Assembly (NCBI GenBank): GCA_900318625.1
Contig: ONLG01000017.1
Coordinates: forward strand, 1 to 64,000
Direction of reading: 5' to 3'
From: an uncultured Prevotella sp.
Lineage (GTDB): Bacteria > Bacteroidota > Bacteroidia > Bacteroidales > Bacteroidaceae
DNA length: 64,000 bases
Shown here: in pieces, positions 15,704 through 24,600 of the stretch
Position numbering within the stretch: position 1 is the stretch's first letter
How the letters are laid out: each line of letters starts with the position of its first letter
The notes under the pieces: model-generated
What the model was told of the DNA's origin: nothing
What the model saw: only the letters and a program-made list of their open reading frames with translations
Database searches by the model: none
Position numbers and translations under genes: made by a program

Positions 15704-16702
15704 TTACTCAGCTGCGAGAGTGAAGCGCTTGAAGTCGCAGATAGCGAGCTCGGCATCCTGCTTCTTCAGCCACTGCGATACGCTGGCCTTGTCGCCGTCG
15801 CCGAACTGGAACTCCTGGTCTACGAGGCAGTTCTCCTTGAGGAACTTGCTTACGCGTCCCTTGGCAATATTCTCTACCATCTGAGCAGGCAGGTTCTTAG
15901 CCTTCTCCTCGGCAACCTCCACCTTGATGCGGCGGATGTCGTCGGCCTGAGCCTCTGTGATGTTGCCCTTGGCGATACCTTCGGCAAGGTGCTCCTCGTT
16001 CTCAGCGATGTAGAGGTTGTAGCCGGCCTTCTTCAGAGCGGACTCAACAGCCTTCTGGCACTGCTCGAGCTTGGTTTTCTCAACGGCAGTCTTGTACTCG
16101 GAGTCGAGTATTTCCTGCGGTACGCTCTCAGCGTTCAGAGCCACGGGCTTCATGGCAGCCACCTGCATGGCAACCTTGTGGCCGATCTCGGCAGCGGGCT
16201 TGTTGGTCTGAACCATAGTGCAGAGAGTGTGCTTGCCCATGTGGTCGTAGATTTCAATGTTCTCGCCTTCGAGCACATTGTAACCATCGAGCTCCATCTT
16301 CTCGCCAGTGATGCCCGAGCGCTGTGTCACTGCGTCCTGAGCCTTCTGTCCGTCGGCCAGCACCAGTTCCTTCACCTCGTCGAGAGTCTTCACCTTTGCA
16401 GCCACGGCAGCATCGAGGATCTGCTGTGTCAGTGCGATGAAGTCGACACCATTGGCCACGAAGTCGGTTTCACACTTGAGTGCGAGGATGGCAGCAAAGC
16501 CGTTGTCGCACTTTGCCAGCACACAGCCGTTAGAGGTCTCGCGGTCCGAACGCTTTGCAGCGATGGCCAGACCACGCTCGCGAAGCAGCTCCTTGGCCTT
16601 GTCGAAGTCGCCCTCGGCCTCGGTAAGAGCCTTCTTCACGTCGGCCAGACCGGCACCGGTCATGGCACGAAGCTTCTTGATATCGTCTATTGAAATAGCC
16701 AT
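15704..16702 (-). CDS. tsf: Elongation factor Ts
   Basis: The 332-residue cytoplasmic protein is the nucleotide exchange factor for EF-Tu. The N-terminal UBA-like domain reads IDDIKKLRAMTGAGLADVKK, and the exchange motif is nearby as CETDFVAN. Two homologous core subdomains follow, with HKVAMQVAAMKP in the dimerisation region. It lies immediately downstream of rpsB on the same strand, the conserved rpsB-tsf order. The length matches Bacteroidota EF-Ts, longer than the E. coli form. The stop codon lies 36 bases from the bidirectional terminator. Confidence 0.97.
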   Translation of the reverse strand: MAISIDDIKKLRAMTGAGLADVKKALTEAEGDFDKAKELLRERGLAIAAKRSDRETSNGCVLAKCDNGFAAILALKCETDFVANGVDFIALTQQILDAAVAAKVKTLDEVKELVLADGQKAQDAVTQRSGITGEKMELDGYNVLEGENIEIYDHMGKHTLCTMVQTNKPAAEIGHKVAMQVAAMKPVALNAESVPQEILDSEYKTAVEKTKLEQCQKAVESALKKAGYNLYIAENEEHLAEGIAKGNITEAQADDIRRIKVEVAEEKAKNLPAQMVENIAKGRVSKFLKENCLVDQEFQFGDGDKASVSQWLKKQDAELAICDFKRFTLAAE

Positions 16703-16756
16703 AATCGAATACTAATTTAGAAATGATTGGTTTGTTATTGTTCTCGTCGTTCCTGA

Positions 16757-17602
16757 TTACTCGGCTGCGGGAGCTTCCTCGGCAGCGGGAGCCTCCTGTG
16801 CGGGCTGCTCAGCCTTGGGTTCGTCCTTGCGGGCAGCCTTGCGTGCACGTCTTGGCTTAGCGTCGCCGGCCTCCTCAGCCTGCTCGGCAGCAGCCTTCTC
16901 GTCGGCCTTCTCAGCCTTGCGCTCCTGCAGACCCTCAGCGATGGCATTGCAGCAGGCAGTCATGATAACGTCGACAGAGTCCTTGGCATCGTCGTTGGCA
17001 GGAATAACGAAGTCGATGTTTCTCGGGTCAGAGTTTGTATCAACGATAGCGAACACGGGGATGCCCAGGCGGTTGGCCTCTTTGATGGCAATGTGCTCCT
17101 TCATCACGTCGACAACAAACAGAGCCGAAGGCAGACGGGTGAGGTCAGCGATAGAGCCGAGGTTCTTCTCGAGCTTTGCGCGCTGACGTGTAATCTGCAA
17201 CAACTCGCGCTTCGAGAGGTTAGAGAATGTTCCGTCTTCCATCAGTTTGTCGATGTTCGCCATTTTTTTAACGGCCTTGCGGATAGTCGGGAAGTTGGTA
17301 AGCATACCGCCTGGCCAACGCTCGATAACGTAAGGCATGTTAACCGATGTAGCTTTCTCGGCTACTATCTCCTTGGCTTGTTTTTTAGTAGCGACGAACA
17401 GTATCTTCTTTCCTGACTTGGCAATCTGCTTGAGAGCATCGGCAGCCTCGTCAATCTTGGCTACGGTCTTGTGCAGATCGATGATATGGATACCGTTGCG
17501 CTCCATGAAGATGTAAGGAGCCATAGCGGGATTCCATTTACGACGGAGGTGGCCAAAGTGACATCCGGCCTCCAGAAGCTGGTCAAAATTAGTTCTTGAC
17601 AT
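16757..17602 (-). CDS. rpsB: 30S ribosomal protein S2
   Basis: The 281-residue protein begins SRTNFDQLLEAGCHFGHLRR and retains the family motifs RNGIHIIDL, ERWPGGMLTNFPTI and IPVFAIVDTNSDP. S2 sits at the 30S head-body junction and is needed for mRNA binding with S1. Residues from about 228 form an extra low-complexity tail rich in Ala, Glu and Lys (KAAAEQAEEAGDAKPRRARK), a common Bacteroidota extension. It is followed by tsf after 54 bases. The 183-base gap back to rpsI may carry a regulatory leader. Confidence 0.97.
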   Translation of the reverse strand: MSRTNFDQLLEAGCHFGHLRRKWNPAMAPYIFMERNGIHIIDLHKTVAKIDEAADALKQIAKSGKKILFVATKKQAKEIVAEKATSVNMPYVIERWPGGMLTNFPTIRKAVKKMANIDKLMEDGTFSNLSKRELLQITRQRAKLEKNLGSIADLTRLPSALFVVDVMKEHIAIKEANRLGIPVFAIVDTNSDPRNIDFVIPANDDAKDSVDVIMTACCNAIAEGLQERKAEKADEKAAAEQAEEAGDAKPRRARKAARKDEPKAEQPAQEAPAAEEAPAAE

Positions 17603-17785
17603 TGTTGTTTGTTTCTTTTAATTGGTTGTTTACTTTCTTTTTTAATTCTATTTTGTCATTTAGAACCAACCGAGAGGGTAGCCCCACACATCGGGGAGTC
17701 CCACCGGTTTAGATGCTAAACTCAGTTTGCGTCGTGAAGAGACGGCTCGGTCCACATCATCATGCGGCCAGCCATCGTCCCGATA
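17603..17785 (-). promoter_or_regulatory. Possible rpsB leader with a CCCC/GGGG hairpin
   Basis: On the minus strand GGTGGGACTCCCC and GGGGCTACC form a bulged hairpin around a GATGTGT loop (about 17670-17703). Position ahead of rpsB suggests S2 autoregulation or an internal promoter region; there is no direct evidence for either. Confidence 0.3.
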
Positions 17786-18172
17786 TTAACGCTTGCTGAA
17801 CTGGAAGTGACGACGTGCCTTCGGCTGTCCCGGCTTCTTACGCTCAACCTCACGTGCATCGCGAGTGAGGAAGCCCTGTGCCTTGAGAGCCTTCTTGTCC
17901 TCGGCATCAATCTTAACGAGTGCGCGGGCAATGGCAAGGCGCATAGCCTGGCTCTGGCCTGTGAAGCCGCCACCGTTGAGAGTAGCCTTGATGTCGTACT
18001 TGCCTTCTGCCTCGAGCAGCTGAAGGGGCTGCTTGATAACATACTGAAGGATTGCAGATGGGAAGTATTTCTCCAGTTCCACCTTATTTATAACAATCTT
18101 ACCGGTTCCCTCTGTGAGGTAAACACGAGCTACAGAGCTCTTGCGGCGTCCAATTGCGTGTATCTGTTCCAT
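17786..18172 (-). CDS. rpsI: 30S ribosomal protein S9
   Basis: The 128-residue protein shows the S9 signature: IHAIGRRKSSVARVYL at the N-terminus, LNGGGFTGQSQAMRLAIARA in the middle, and the basic C-terminus ending FQFSKR that reaches the ribosomal P site. It starts 9 bases after the rplM stop, giving the universal L13-S9 pair, and is presumably cotranscribed from the promoter upstream of rplM. Length and motifs are normal. Confidence 0.97.
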   Translation of the reverse strand: MEQIHAIGRRKSSVARVYLTEGTGKIVINKVELEKYFPSAILQYVIKQPLQLLEAEGKYDIKATLNGGGFTGQSQAMRLAIARALVKIDAEDKKALKAQGFLTRDAREVERKKPGQPKARRHFQFSKR

Positions 18173-18181
18173 CTCTTAGTC

Positions 18182-18643
18182 TTATTTGTACTGGTTAATA
18201 TCAATTGCCTTGGGCTTCTGAGCCTCGTGCTTGTGCTCGGTGCCGTCGTAAATGTAGAGATTGCCGAGCAGCTGGCGACCGAGAGAACCCTTCGGCAGCA
18301 TACCTCTCACTGCATGACGGATGATGCGCTCCATGCCGTAGGGATGCTTGCGCAGCTCTGCGGGGGTGTTGAAACGCTGACCGCCGGGATAACCAGTGTA
18401 GCGGGTGTAGACCTTGTCGGTCTCCTTCTTGCCAGTGAAATAAGCTTTCTTGGCATTGATGATGATAACGTTGTCTCCACAATCTACGTGGGGAGTGAAG
18501 TTTGGCTTGTACTTTCCGCGGATGAGCTTTGCCACTTTCGAGGCCAGACGGCCCACAACCTGGTCGGTAGCATCTACTACTACCCACTCTTTCTTGGCTG
18601 TCTCCTTGTTGGCGGAAATAGTCTTGTAACTTAAAGTGTCCAT
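18182..18643 (-). CDS. rplM: 50S ribosomal protein L13
   Basis: The 153-residue protein carries the L13 motifs WVVVDATDQVVGRLAS, NPDN-type turn variants around VDCGDNVIIINAKK, YTGYPGG and AVRGMLPKGSLGRQ. L13 is an early-assembly protein of the large subunit and binds domain I/II of 23S rRNA. It is the first gene of rplM-rpsI and is preceded by a structured leader of about 200 bases and a TACCTTTG promoter, which suggests autogenous control by L13. Confidence 0.97.
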   Translation of the reverse strand: MDTLSYKTISANKETAKKEWVVVDATDQVVGRLASKVAKLIRGKYKPNFTPHVDCGDNVIIINAKKAYFTGKKETDKVYTRYTGYPGGQRFNTPAELRKHPYGMERIIRHAVRGMLPKGSLGRQLLGNLYIYDGTEHKHEAQKPKAIDINQYK

Positions 18644-18842
18644 TTGTTAAATTAAAAATTACTACTAAAAAACATTTCTTTTGCTTGTGCGACTCGGGCT
18701 GACGCTCAAGAACGCACACCTGAAACTTCTCGCTTCAGGCTCTTGAACTTTGCACGGGCGATTCACTAACCGTGGTGCATGGCCAATGCAGCACTATTAA
18801 CACTCCCGGGCTGGGGGCTCTAAGCCTTCCCCCAATAATAAT
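18644..18842 (-). promoter_or_regulatory. Structured 5' leader of rplM, candidate L13 autoregulatory element
   Basis: Between the start site and rplM the minus strand folds into successive hairpins: TGGGGG with CCCCCA, TGCAT with ATGCA around TGGCC, and a nested stem in which GTTCAAGA pairs with TCTTGAGC outside CCTGAA/TTCAGG. L13 leaders have been proposed in Bacteroidia; whether this is one needs a covariance search. Confidence 0.5.
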
Positions 18843-18849
18843 CGGACTG

Positions 18850-18857
18850 CAAAGGTA
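18850..18857 (-). promoter_or_regulatory. -7 box of the rplM-rpsI promoter
   Basis: Minus-strand TACCTTTG. No good TTTG is seen at the -33 position, as is common for ribosomal promoters with other strengths of activation. Confidence 0.55.
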
Positions 18858-18974
18858 GGTATTTAATATGGTGATAAGCCTCCGAAGGAGCCTGCGGAAG
18901 CAATGTTTTATATTTTATTAACTATTTTTAATCATTTCAGAAGCTACATTCCCACATTCAGCAAGCCCTACATG

Positions 18975-19047
18975 ACCTTACAAGTCCTATAAGACTTATA
19001 AGACCTATAAGACTTATAAGCCCCATAAGACTTATAAGACCAAGCCA
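18975..19047. repeat. ATAAGACTT-type 10-base repeat run
   Basis: CTATAAGACTTATAAGACCT and variants repeat with a period near 10 and include the dyad CTTATAAG. Related runs occur at 26743-26790, 26886-26945 and 55626-55667. Confidence 0.65.
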
Positions 19048-19052
19048 TAAAG

Positions 19053-19092
19053 CCCCACAAGCCCCTCGCTGGCGAGGGGCAGAAGGTGGGTG
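19053..19092 (-). repeat. Variant of the GC-rich dyad repeat after the NlpC/P60 gene
   Basis: GCCCCTCGC-TG-GCGAGGGGC (19061-19080) is a perfect dyad followed on the minus-strand side by the ACCCACC arm of the family. It may double as a terminator for the gene ending at 19093. Confidence 0.6.
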
Positions 19093-19611
19093 TTAGAGCA
19101 GGCGGCGCGCACCGATATAGCGTGCGGTGTAGTAGTTGGTGCCCTCGAAGTTGGTTATCTTCACGCCCTTGATGCTGGCGTGGATAAACTTGAAGTTGCC
19201 TTGTCCGTCGGCTTCGGTGACGATGCCCACGTGTCCCACGCGATTTCCAGAACGCGGACGGAAGAAGACGAGGTCGCCGGCACGCAGGTCTTCGCGGCTG
19301 ACGGCCTGGCCGAGCTGATATTGTCCGCCGGGAGTGCGGGCAATCTTCATCGACACCTTATTATATATATAAGAGGTGAAGCCCGAACAGTCGAACTTGC
19401 TGGGCCCTGCGGCTCCGTGGACATAGCGGCAACCGATGTAGTTCTTTGCCATTTCCACGATGTCGATGCCCTCGGCAATGCTTTCTATCTCGTCGAGAGT
19501 GGCTGAGAGCGACTCGTTCTTTTCGGTGGGGAGGTGTTTGTTGTCGGCTGTTGCGGCAACGGATATACTGAATAAAGCTGCAAAAAGGATAGTTGTTTTC
19601 AAGAAATTCAT
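19093..19611 (-). CDS. Secreted NlpC/P60 family cell-wall hydrolase
   Basis: The ATG at 19611 gives 172 residues with a signal peptide ending SVAATA. The NlpC/P60 catalytic triad is present: Cys in KFDCSGFTSYIYNK, His in RVGHVGIVTEA and a second His in FIHASIKGVK. Such enzymes cleave the D-Glu-diaminopimelate (or similar) bond in peptidoglycan stem peptides. A 30-residue acidic linker separates the signal peptide from the catalytic domain, and there is no SH3 or LysM domain. Minus-strand TAATTTTG at 19645-19652 is the likely -7 box. Confidence 0.9.
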   Translation of the reverse strand: MNFLKTTILFAALFSISVAATADNKHLPTEKNESLSATLDEIESIAEGIDIVEMAKNYIGCRYVHGAAGPSKFDCSGFTSYIYNKVSMKIARTPGGQYQLGQAVSREDLRAGDLVFFRPRSGNRVGHVGIVTEADGQGNFKFIHASIKGVKITNFEGTNYYTARYIGARRLL

Positions 19612-19736
19612 ACCTATTGGAGTTATTTTTGTCCTAATTGGCGGCAAAATTAGCACAAAAATATGACCCCAGGAAACTTCTTATAGTAGTGTAACAAGTT
19701 TTTGATTTTTTTAAGGACGCGCCGCTGACCGGCTGT

Positions 19737-20768
19737 TCATCCGTGGCGGTGCGAGCCTGTGAGCCTTGCCACACGCTTGGCGACGGCCTTCGATATGTGG
19801 CTGAAGTTGCCGTAGCGCAGGTTGAGCAGCAGCTCCTCTGCAGAGCGTTTGAGCTTTATCCAGGGGTGTCGCCAGGCATGGATGCGGTAGAGCCGTTCCT
19901 TGTAGTCCATGTTTTCGATGACATATTTCGGATGTTTCATGGGGAACGAAAGCTCGAAGCGCTTCATTGTGAAGATACGTTGCAGGCGGCGCGGCATTGT
20001 CCGCAAGGCAGAATAGTGGGTTGAGTTGGTCGTGGCTCCCACGTTGTTCACGAGGTTGCGAGTAGGCATCACCGCCAGCTGGTTGCCCAGCAGCATGGCT
20101 GTCCAGAAGATACTCTCGTAGAAAGCCTTGCCCGCGGCGCGATGGTCACGGCACATCGGGATTATGTCGCGGCGGTAGCGGCGTGTGCGTATGACCGATT
20201 CGAGCTGACCGCGATTGTAGTCGTCGTCGAGGAAAGAGTAATTCTCGTCCCACTGGTCGACCACCCTGCGCCAGGAAGCCCAGCCCCAGATGGAGAACGT
20301 AGAGGTGAAGAAGTAGTCGTCGGGCACGCCGGGCGTCACCTCCTCGGCATTGAACCCGGCAATCATGGCTATGCGGCTGTCGTGCTCGTAGCGGTCGAGC
20401 AGTTCCTTGCAGAAGGTGAAGAACGACTGCGACGGCACGTCATCGTCTTCCAGGACGATACATTTGTCGCTTAGCGAGAAAGCCCACTTCTGGGCAATAT
20501 ACTCCGAGGGGTCGCAACCGTAGTTGCGTTGCTGGTACTTGCGGTGCACCTCGCACTGCCAGTCCACCTGCTCGGCAATGCTCCGGCACGCCTCTATGCC
20601 AGCCATGTCGGCCTCTGAACGCGGCCCGTCCTGATAGAGGAACAGGCGTGCGGGGCGCGCTTCCCTGACTGCCTGGAATACCTGCTGAAAGGTGTCGGCA
20701 CGGTTGAAGAAGAGCAGAAGCACGCTCACGTCAACCAGAGCAGGACGTTTCTCTTGTGTGTTCTCCAT
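19737..20768 (-). CDS. GT-A-fold glycosyltransferase-like protein
   Basis: The 343-residue cytoplasmic protein has a nucleotide-diphospho-sugar transferase N-terminus (VSVLLLFFNRADTFQQVF), then LFLYQDGPR and IVLEDDDVPS, an acidic cluster in the DxD position. Downstream is the FSIWGWASWRRVVDQWDENY segment typical of hemolytic/GT2-like Bacteroidales transferases. The C-terminal 80 residues are basic and may bind the membrane. A TAAATTTG at 20773-20780 sits so close to the ATG that the transcript would be nearly leaderless if it were the promoter. The substrate is unknown. Confidence 0.83.
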   Translation of the reverse strand: MENTQEKRPALVDVSVLLLFFNRADTFQQVFQAVREARPARLFLYQDGPRSEADMAGIEACRSIAEQVDWQCEVHRKYQQRNYGCDPSEYIAQKWAFSLSDKCIVLEDDDVPSQSFFTFCKELLDRYEHDSRIAMIAGFNAEEVTPGVPDDYFFTSTFSIWGWASWRRVVDQWDENYSFLDDDYNRGQLESVIRTRRYRRDIIPMCRDHRAAGKAFYESIFWTAMLLGNQLAVMPTRNLVNNVGATTNSTHYSALRTMPRRLQRIFTMKRFELSFPMKHPKYVIENMDYKERLYRIHAWRHPWIKLKRSAEELLLNLRYGNFSHISKAVAKRVARLTGSHRHG

Positions 20769-20854
20769 GCTGCAAATTTAGCAAATATTATATTTAAAAT
20801 GTATAAAAATGCTCATCTTTCACGTTTAAAGTCTGACAATTTGATATTTTTATG

Positions 20855-20862
20855 TACTTTTG
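20855..20862 (+). promoter_or_regulatory. -7 box for the cupin-regulator / acyl-CoA synthetase pair
   Basis: TACTTTTG with TCTG 19 bases upstream (20832-20835). The start site near 20869 rules out any coding start at 20860 and supports the ATG at 20896. Confidence 0.55.
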
Positions 20863-20895
20863 CAGCCAAATCGCAACAAAAAACCGAAAGAAATC

Positions 20896-21477
20896 ATGTC
20901 TAATGTTAGTAGCCCAGCTGTAGGGGCAAAGATTATGAGCCTTCGCGAGTCGAAAAACATGACACGCGAAGAGGTATCTGAGCGCAGCGGTTTGTCACTC
21001 GAGCAGATACGTTCCATCGAAGAAGACCAACATCTCCCGTCATTAGGACCGCTGATCAAGGTGGCACGCGCCCTTGGTGTCCGCTTAGGCACGTTCCTCG
21101 ACGACAGCGAGGAGCTTGGACCAGTTGTCTGCCGCGCACAGTCGTCTGAAGGCAGCATAAGTTTCTCCAACGGAAGCGATGACGCGCGCAAGCACATGGA
21201 GTATCATTCGCTTGCCGGCCAGAAAGCCGGTCGCCACATGGAGCCGTTCATCATAGACATCAACCCCAACGGCGACACCAACTATCAGCTGTCAGCCCAC
21301 GAAGGCGAAGAGTTTATCTACGTCATGGAAGGACAGGTGGAGCTGGATTACGGCAAAGAGAAATACACACTGAACCCGGGAGACAGCATCTACTACGACT
21401 CCATCGTCAAGCACCACCTACACGGAGCCGCCGGCAAGCAGGCAAAGATTCTTGCCGTGGTATATATACCATTCTAA
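20896..21477 (+). CDS. XRE-family transcriptional regulator with C-terminal cupin domain
   Basis: The 193-residue protein has an N-terminal helix-turn-helix (residues about 10-65: IMSLRESKNMTREEVSERSG, LSLEQIRSIEEDQHLPSLG) and a C-terminal cupin barrel (about 110-190: SAHEGEEFIYVMEGQVELDY, NPGDSIYYDSIVKHHLHG) with the metal-type His and Glu ligands. Such regulators usually sense a small molecule through the cupin. It precedes an AMP-forming ligase gene on the same strand, a pairing seen across Bacteroidales, so it may control that gene in response to a carboxylate or its acyl-CoA; this is inference. Confidence 0.9.
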   Translation: MSNVSSPAVGAKIMSLRESKNMTREEVSERSGLSLEQIRSIEEDQHLPSLGPLIKVARALGVRLGTFLDDSEELGPVVCRAQSSEGSISFSNGSDDARKHMEYHSLAGQKAGRHMEPFIIDINPNGDTNYQLSAHEGEEFIYVMEGQVELDYGKEKYTLNPGDSIYYDSIVKHHLHGAAGKQAKILAVVYIPF

Positions 21478-21490
21478 GTATCCACCCGCA

Positions 21491-21616
21491 ACCCACCCCC
21501 TACCCCATTCTTCGACAAGCGAAGCGACTTCGTCGATTACCCGAGCAAGGCTCGCCCGCTCGAACTTTGTTCGCTTGCATGAGCAAGAACCCGTAGCCTT
21601 TCCCCAAGGGAGGGGG
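21491..21616 (+). repeat. GC-rich dyad repeat split by an array of small hairpins
   Basis: ACCCACCCCCTACCCC (21491-21506) and CCTTTCCCCAAGGGAGGGGG (21597-21616) are the two halves of the family unit. The 90 bases between hold CGAC/GTCG with GAAG/CTTC, CGAGC/GCTCG, CGAAC/GTTCG and CTTGC/GCAAG, four hairpins in a row. Confidence 0.65.
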
Positions 21617-21683
21617 GGGCACATATTGCTGATGTGGGGAGATGGTTCAGGAGTATTTTCTTCAAGAAAACAAAAGTAGCAAC

Positions 21684-23435
21684 ATGAACAACAATAACAA
21701 AGCAATTATAACCAACGCCACATCTACAGGCAATGGTGAGCCTCAGACGCGCCGCCGCTACCCTGCCGAGACTGGAAGCGAAGGCTATACGCTCTCAGAG
21801 CGCACGCTTGGCCAATGGTTGGAGCACTGGGCAGAGACCACTCCCGACAGGGAATACATCGTCTATTCGGACCGAAACCTGCGCTTCACGTGGAAACAGT
21901 TCAACGAACGCGTTGACAACCTTGCCAAAGGACTGCTTGCCATCGGTGTGGAGAAAGGCAGCAACGTAGGTATCTGGGCCACCAACGTTCCCGACTGGCT
22001 CACGTTCCTCTATGCCACTGCCAAGATTGGTGCCGTGCTGGTAACAGTAAACACCAACTACAAGCAGAACGAGCTGGAATATCTCTGCAAAGACTCAGAT
22101 ATGCACACGCTCTGCATCACCGACGGCACATGGGACTGCAACTACGTGGATATGACATACGAGATGCTGCCCGAGCTGCGCACCTCTGAGCGCGGCCATC
22201 TCAACAGCGAACGCTTCCCACACATGAAGAACGTGGTCTTCATTGGCATGGAGAAATATCGCGGAATGTACAACACCGCCGAGCTGTTGCTCCTTGGTCA
22301 AAACATCGAAGACGAGACCCTGGATGAGGTCAAGAGCAAGGTGAGCTGCCACGATGTGTGCAATATGCAATATACATCCGGCACTACGGGCTTCCCCAAG
22401 GGAGTAATGCTCACCCACTTCAACATTACCAACGACGGTTACTTCACCGGCGAAAACATGGGCTTCACCCAGGACGACAAGCTCTGCGTCTGCGTGCCAC
22501 TGTTCCACTGCTTCGGCGTGGTGCTGGCAACGATGAACTGCCTCACCCACGGCTGCACGGAGGTGATGGTTGAGAAGTTCGACCCATTAGTGGTACTCGC
22601 CTCCATACATAAAGAACGCTGCACCGCCGTCTATGGTGTCCCGACGATGTTCATAGCAGAGCTCGACCACCCCATGTTCGATATGTTCGACCTCACTTGC
22701 CTGCGCACGGGCATCATGGCTGGCAGTCTCTGCCCCGTGGAACTGATGAAACGCGCCTCGGAAAAGATGTTCCTCACCATCACATCGGTCTACGGACTCA
22801 CCGAGTCGTCGCCGGGAATGACACAAACTTGCCTCAACGACACCTTCGAACAGCGTTGCACCACCGTGGGACGCGACTATCCGTTTGTGGAGGTCAAGGT
22901 GCTCGACCCCGAAACGGGCGAGGAATGTCCTGTTGGCGTTCAGGGAGAGATGTGCTGCCGTGGCTTCAACGTGATGAAAGGCTACTACAAGAACCCGCAA
23001 GCCACCGCTGAGGTGATAGACAAGAACGGATTTCTCCACTCTGGCGACCTTGGCATAAAGGACGAGAATGGTTTCTACCGCATCACAGGCCGCATCAAGG
23101 ACATGATTATCCGTGGCGGAGAGAACATCTATCCGCGTGAGATTGAGGAGTTCCTCTACCATATGCCGGGCATCAAGGACGTGCAGGTGGCTGCCGTGCC
23201 CTCGAAGAAGTACGGCGAGGCTGTGGGTGCGTTCATCATCCTGCAACCGGGCGTGAAGATGGAGCCAGAGGAGGTGCAGGACTTCTGCCGAGGCAAGATT
23301 GCCCGCTACAAGATACCCAAGTACGTGTTCTTCATCGACGAGTTCCCACTGACGGGCTCGGGTAAGATACAGAAGTTCAAGCTCAAGGAAATGAGTCTGG
23401 AGCTTTGCAAGCAGCAGGGCATCGAGGTTATCTGA
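21684..23435 (+). CDS. AMP-forming acyl-CoA synthetase (fatty-acyl or related carboxylate ligase)
   Basis: The ATG at 21684 gives 583 residues with all hallmark motifs of the ANL superfamily: [13 protein letters not shown] for ATP binding, [24 protein letters not shown], the hinge region [18 protein letters not shown], and the catalytic lysine in [14 protein letters not shown]. It would activate a carboxylic acid to an acyl-adenylate and then its CoA thioester in the cytoplasm. The sequence is closest in feel to medium/long-chain acyl-CoA synthetases, but substrate choice cannot be set by eye. It follows the XRE-cupin gene by about 200 bases that contain a split dyad repeat. Confidence 0.93.
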   Translation: MNNNNKAIITNATSTGNGEPQTRRRYPAETGSEGYTLSERTLGQWLEHWAETTPDREYIVYSDRNLRFTWKQFNERVDNLAKGLLAIGVEKGSNVGIWATNVPDWLTFLYATAKIGAVLVTVNTNYKQNELEYLCKDSDMHTLCITDGTWDCNYVDMTYEMLPELRTSERGHLNSERFPHMKNVVFIGMEKYRGMYNTAELLLLGQNIEDETLDEVKSKVSCHDVCNMQYTSGTTGFPKGVMLTHFNITNDGYFTGENMGFTQDDKLCVCVPLFHCFGVVLATMNCLTHGCTEVMVEKFDPLVVLASIHKERCTAVYGVPTMFIAELDHPMFDMFDLTCLRTGIMAGSLCPVELMKRASEKMFLTITSVYGLTESSPGMTQTCLNDTFEQRCTTVGRDYPFVEVKVLDPETGEECPVGVQGEMCCRGFNVMKGYYKNPQATAEVIDKNGFLHSGDLGIKDENGFYRITGRIKDMIIRGGENIYPREIEEFLYHMPGIKDVQVAAVPSKKYGEAVGAFIILQPGVKMEPEEVQDFCRGKIARYKIPKYVFFIDEFPLTGSGKIQKFKLKEMSLELCKQQGIEVI

Positions 23436-23518
23436 TGCTCCAAGGCTCACGGTTGCACGACTTTCGGCAACCCGCCACGCGCACAGACGAGGGTGCCTCC
23501 ACAGCACCACAGACATAG

Positions 23519-23571
23519 AAAAAGCCGTTAGCTACGACGCGTCTATTCAACGTCATGCAGCTAACGGCTTT
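23519..23571. terminator. Bidirectional terminator
   Basis: AAAGCCGTTAGCT (23521-23533) and AGCTAACGGCTTT (23559-23571) form a 13-bp stem with T-rich ends, serving the convergent ligase and lipoprotein genes. Confidence 0.8.
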
Positions 23572-23609
23572 ACTTTTGTTCCCCTGCAATTGCCCCTCGG
23601 AGGCAACGG

Positions 23610-24059
23610 TCAGGGGTAAATCTTTTCAAATTGCTCTCTCGTGAGGCTCATGTAGACAGCCCGCTTCTCGGCTTTCATGGTGTCGCTCTCGGCCACGAGT
23701 GTCGTGTCGACCTCGTCCACCATGCCGTCGTTGATGTTGAAGTGCAGCCCCGACGGGTTCTGCCTTACGAACGCGAGCAGCGAATCAATCTCCGGCACCG
23801 TCCTTATGGCCTGCACGAAAGCGCGTGTCTGCGCCATCGACGGCTCTTCGGGCAGGTTGGTGGTGCCCTCGAAGTCGAAAACCATCGCGTAGGTGGGCGA
23901 GAAGTGCGCTCCCACGAGCGAGAGGCTGTCGCCAACCTTTATCGGGCACTTGGCATCCAGCTTGCCAGCGGCGGCCATGCGCTCCTCGGAGCCACAGCCC
24001 ATACAGCCTGCAAGCATCATCACTGCCAGCAAGGGCAGAAGCAATCTCAGCGTTTTCAT
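23610..24059 (-). CDS. Lipoprotein of unknown function
   Basis: The ATG at 24059 gives 149 residues with a lipoprotein signal (LLLPLLAVMMLAGC) placing the acylated cysteine at about residue 19. The mature part is soluble, with GAHFSPTYAMVFDFEG and FVRQNPSGLHFNINDG and no recognised catalytic motif. It lies 34 bases after a lipocalin-like gene on the same strand, so the two may form a unit. The family was not recognised; periplasmic or outer-membrane location is inferred from the signal. Confidence 0.75.
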   Translation of the reverse strand: MKTLRLLLPLLAVMMLAGCMGCGSEERMAAAGKLDAKCPIKVGDSLSLVGAHFSPTYAMVFDFEGTTNLPEEPSMAQTRAFVQAIRTVPEIDSLLAFVRQNPSGLHFNINDGMVDEVDTTLVAESDTMKAEKRAVYMSLTREQFEKIYP

Positions 24060-24093
24060 GGTAGTAAACGGTCTTTCAGGTTCTGCTACGAGA

Positions 24094-24600
24094 CTACTTC
24101 CGGGTGAAGATGACGGTGTCGCCTTCCTCCACGAGCACCAGATGCTTCGCCGTGAGTTCCTTGATGGTGGTGTCGCCATTGAGTGGGAAGTCGCTTATCA
24201 TAGACTCCTTGCCGTCCTTCAAGCCTTTTGCGAGAAGATCCATAATCTGGAATTTCATTGCAGGATTGGCATCGAGAGTAGCCTGAACCTCGGGTTTGAG
24301 GTTCATCTTGGCTATCTGCAGGTCGAGACTGTTCTTGTCGAACTTGAGCGTGAGGGTCTTCCCTTTCTGCTTGTAGATGCCTTTCACCGTTATGGCGAGG
24401 GTTATCACGCCCATGTCGGGGTCGTTGATGTCGCTCTGGATGTTCAGCGCGAGCGAGTTGTCGGCATTGTAGGTGATGGTGCAGAGCATCGGTTCCTTGT
24501 CGCTGTCGCCGAGATCTGTCACCCATGAGCCTGTCAATGACTGGGCCGATGCCACCAAGACAGTGAGCATGAAGGCCATTATCATACTGAGTTTCTTCAT
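24094..24600 (-). CDS. Secreted lipocalin-like small protein
   Basis: The 168-residue protein has a signal peptide ending VASAQ and a start of the mature chain (SLTGSWVTDLGDSDKEPMLC) that resembles the GxW entry of lipocalin-like beta barrels. Alternating strands (LALNIQSDI, TLAITVKGIY, TLTLKFDKN) support a barrel. The C-terminus ends HLVLVEEGDTVIFTRK. No ligand is known. It precedes the lipoprotein gene on the same strand. Confidence 0.7.
   Translation of the reverse strand: MKKLSMIMAFMLTVLVASAQSLTGSWVTDLGDSDKEPMLCTITYNADNSLALNIQSDINDPDMGVITLAITVKGIYKQKGKTLTLKFDKNSLDLQIAKMNLKPEVQATLDANPAMKFQIMDLLAKGLKDGKESMISDFPLNGDTTIKELTAKHLVLVEEGDTVIFTRK

Noticed and set aside
17762..18634. Plus-strand frame of 290 residues
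   Set aside because: It is antisense to rpsI and rplM, which are certain.
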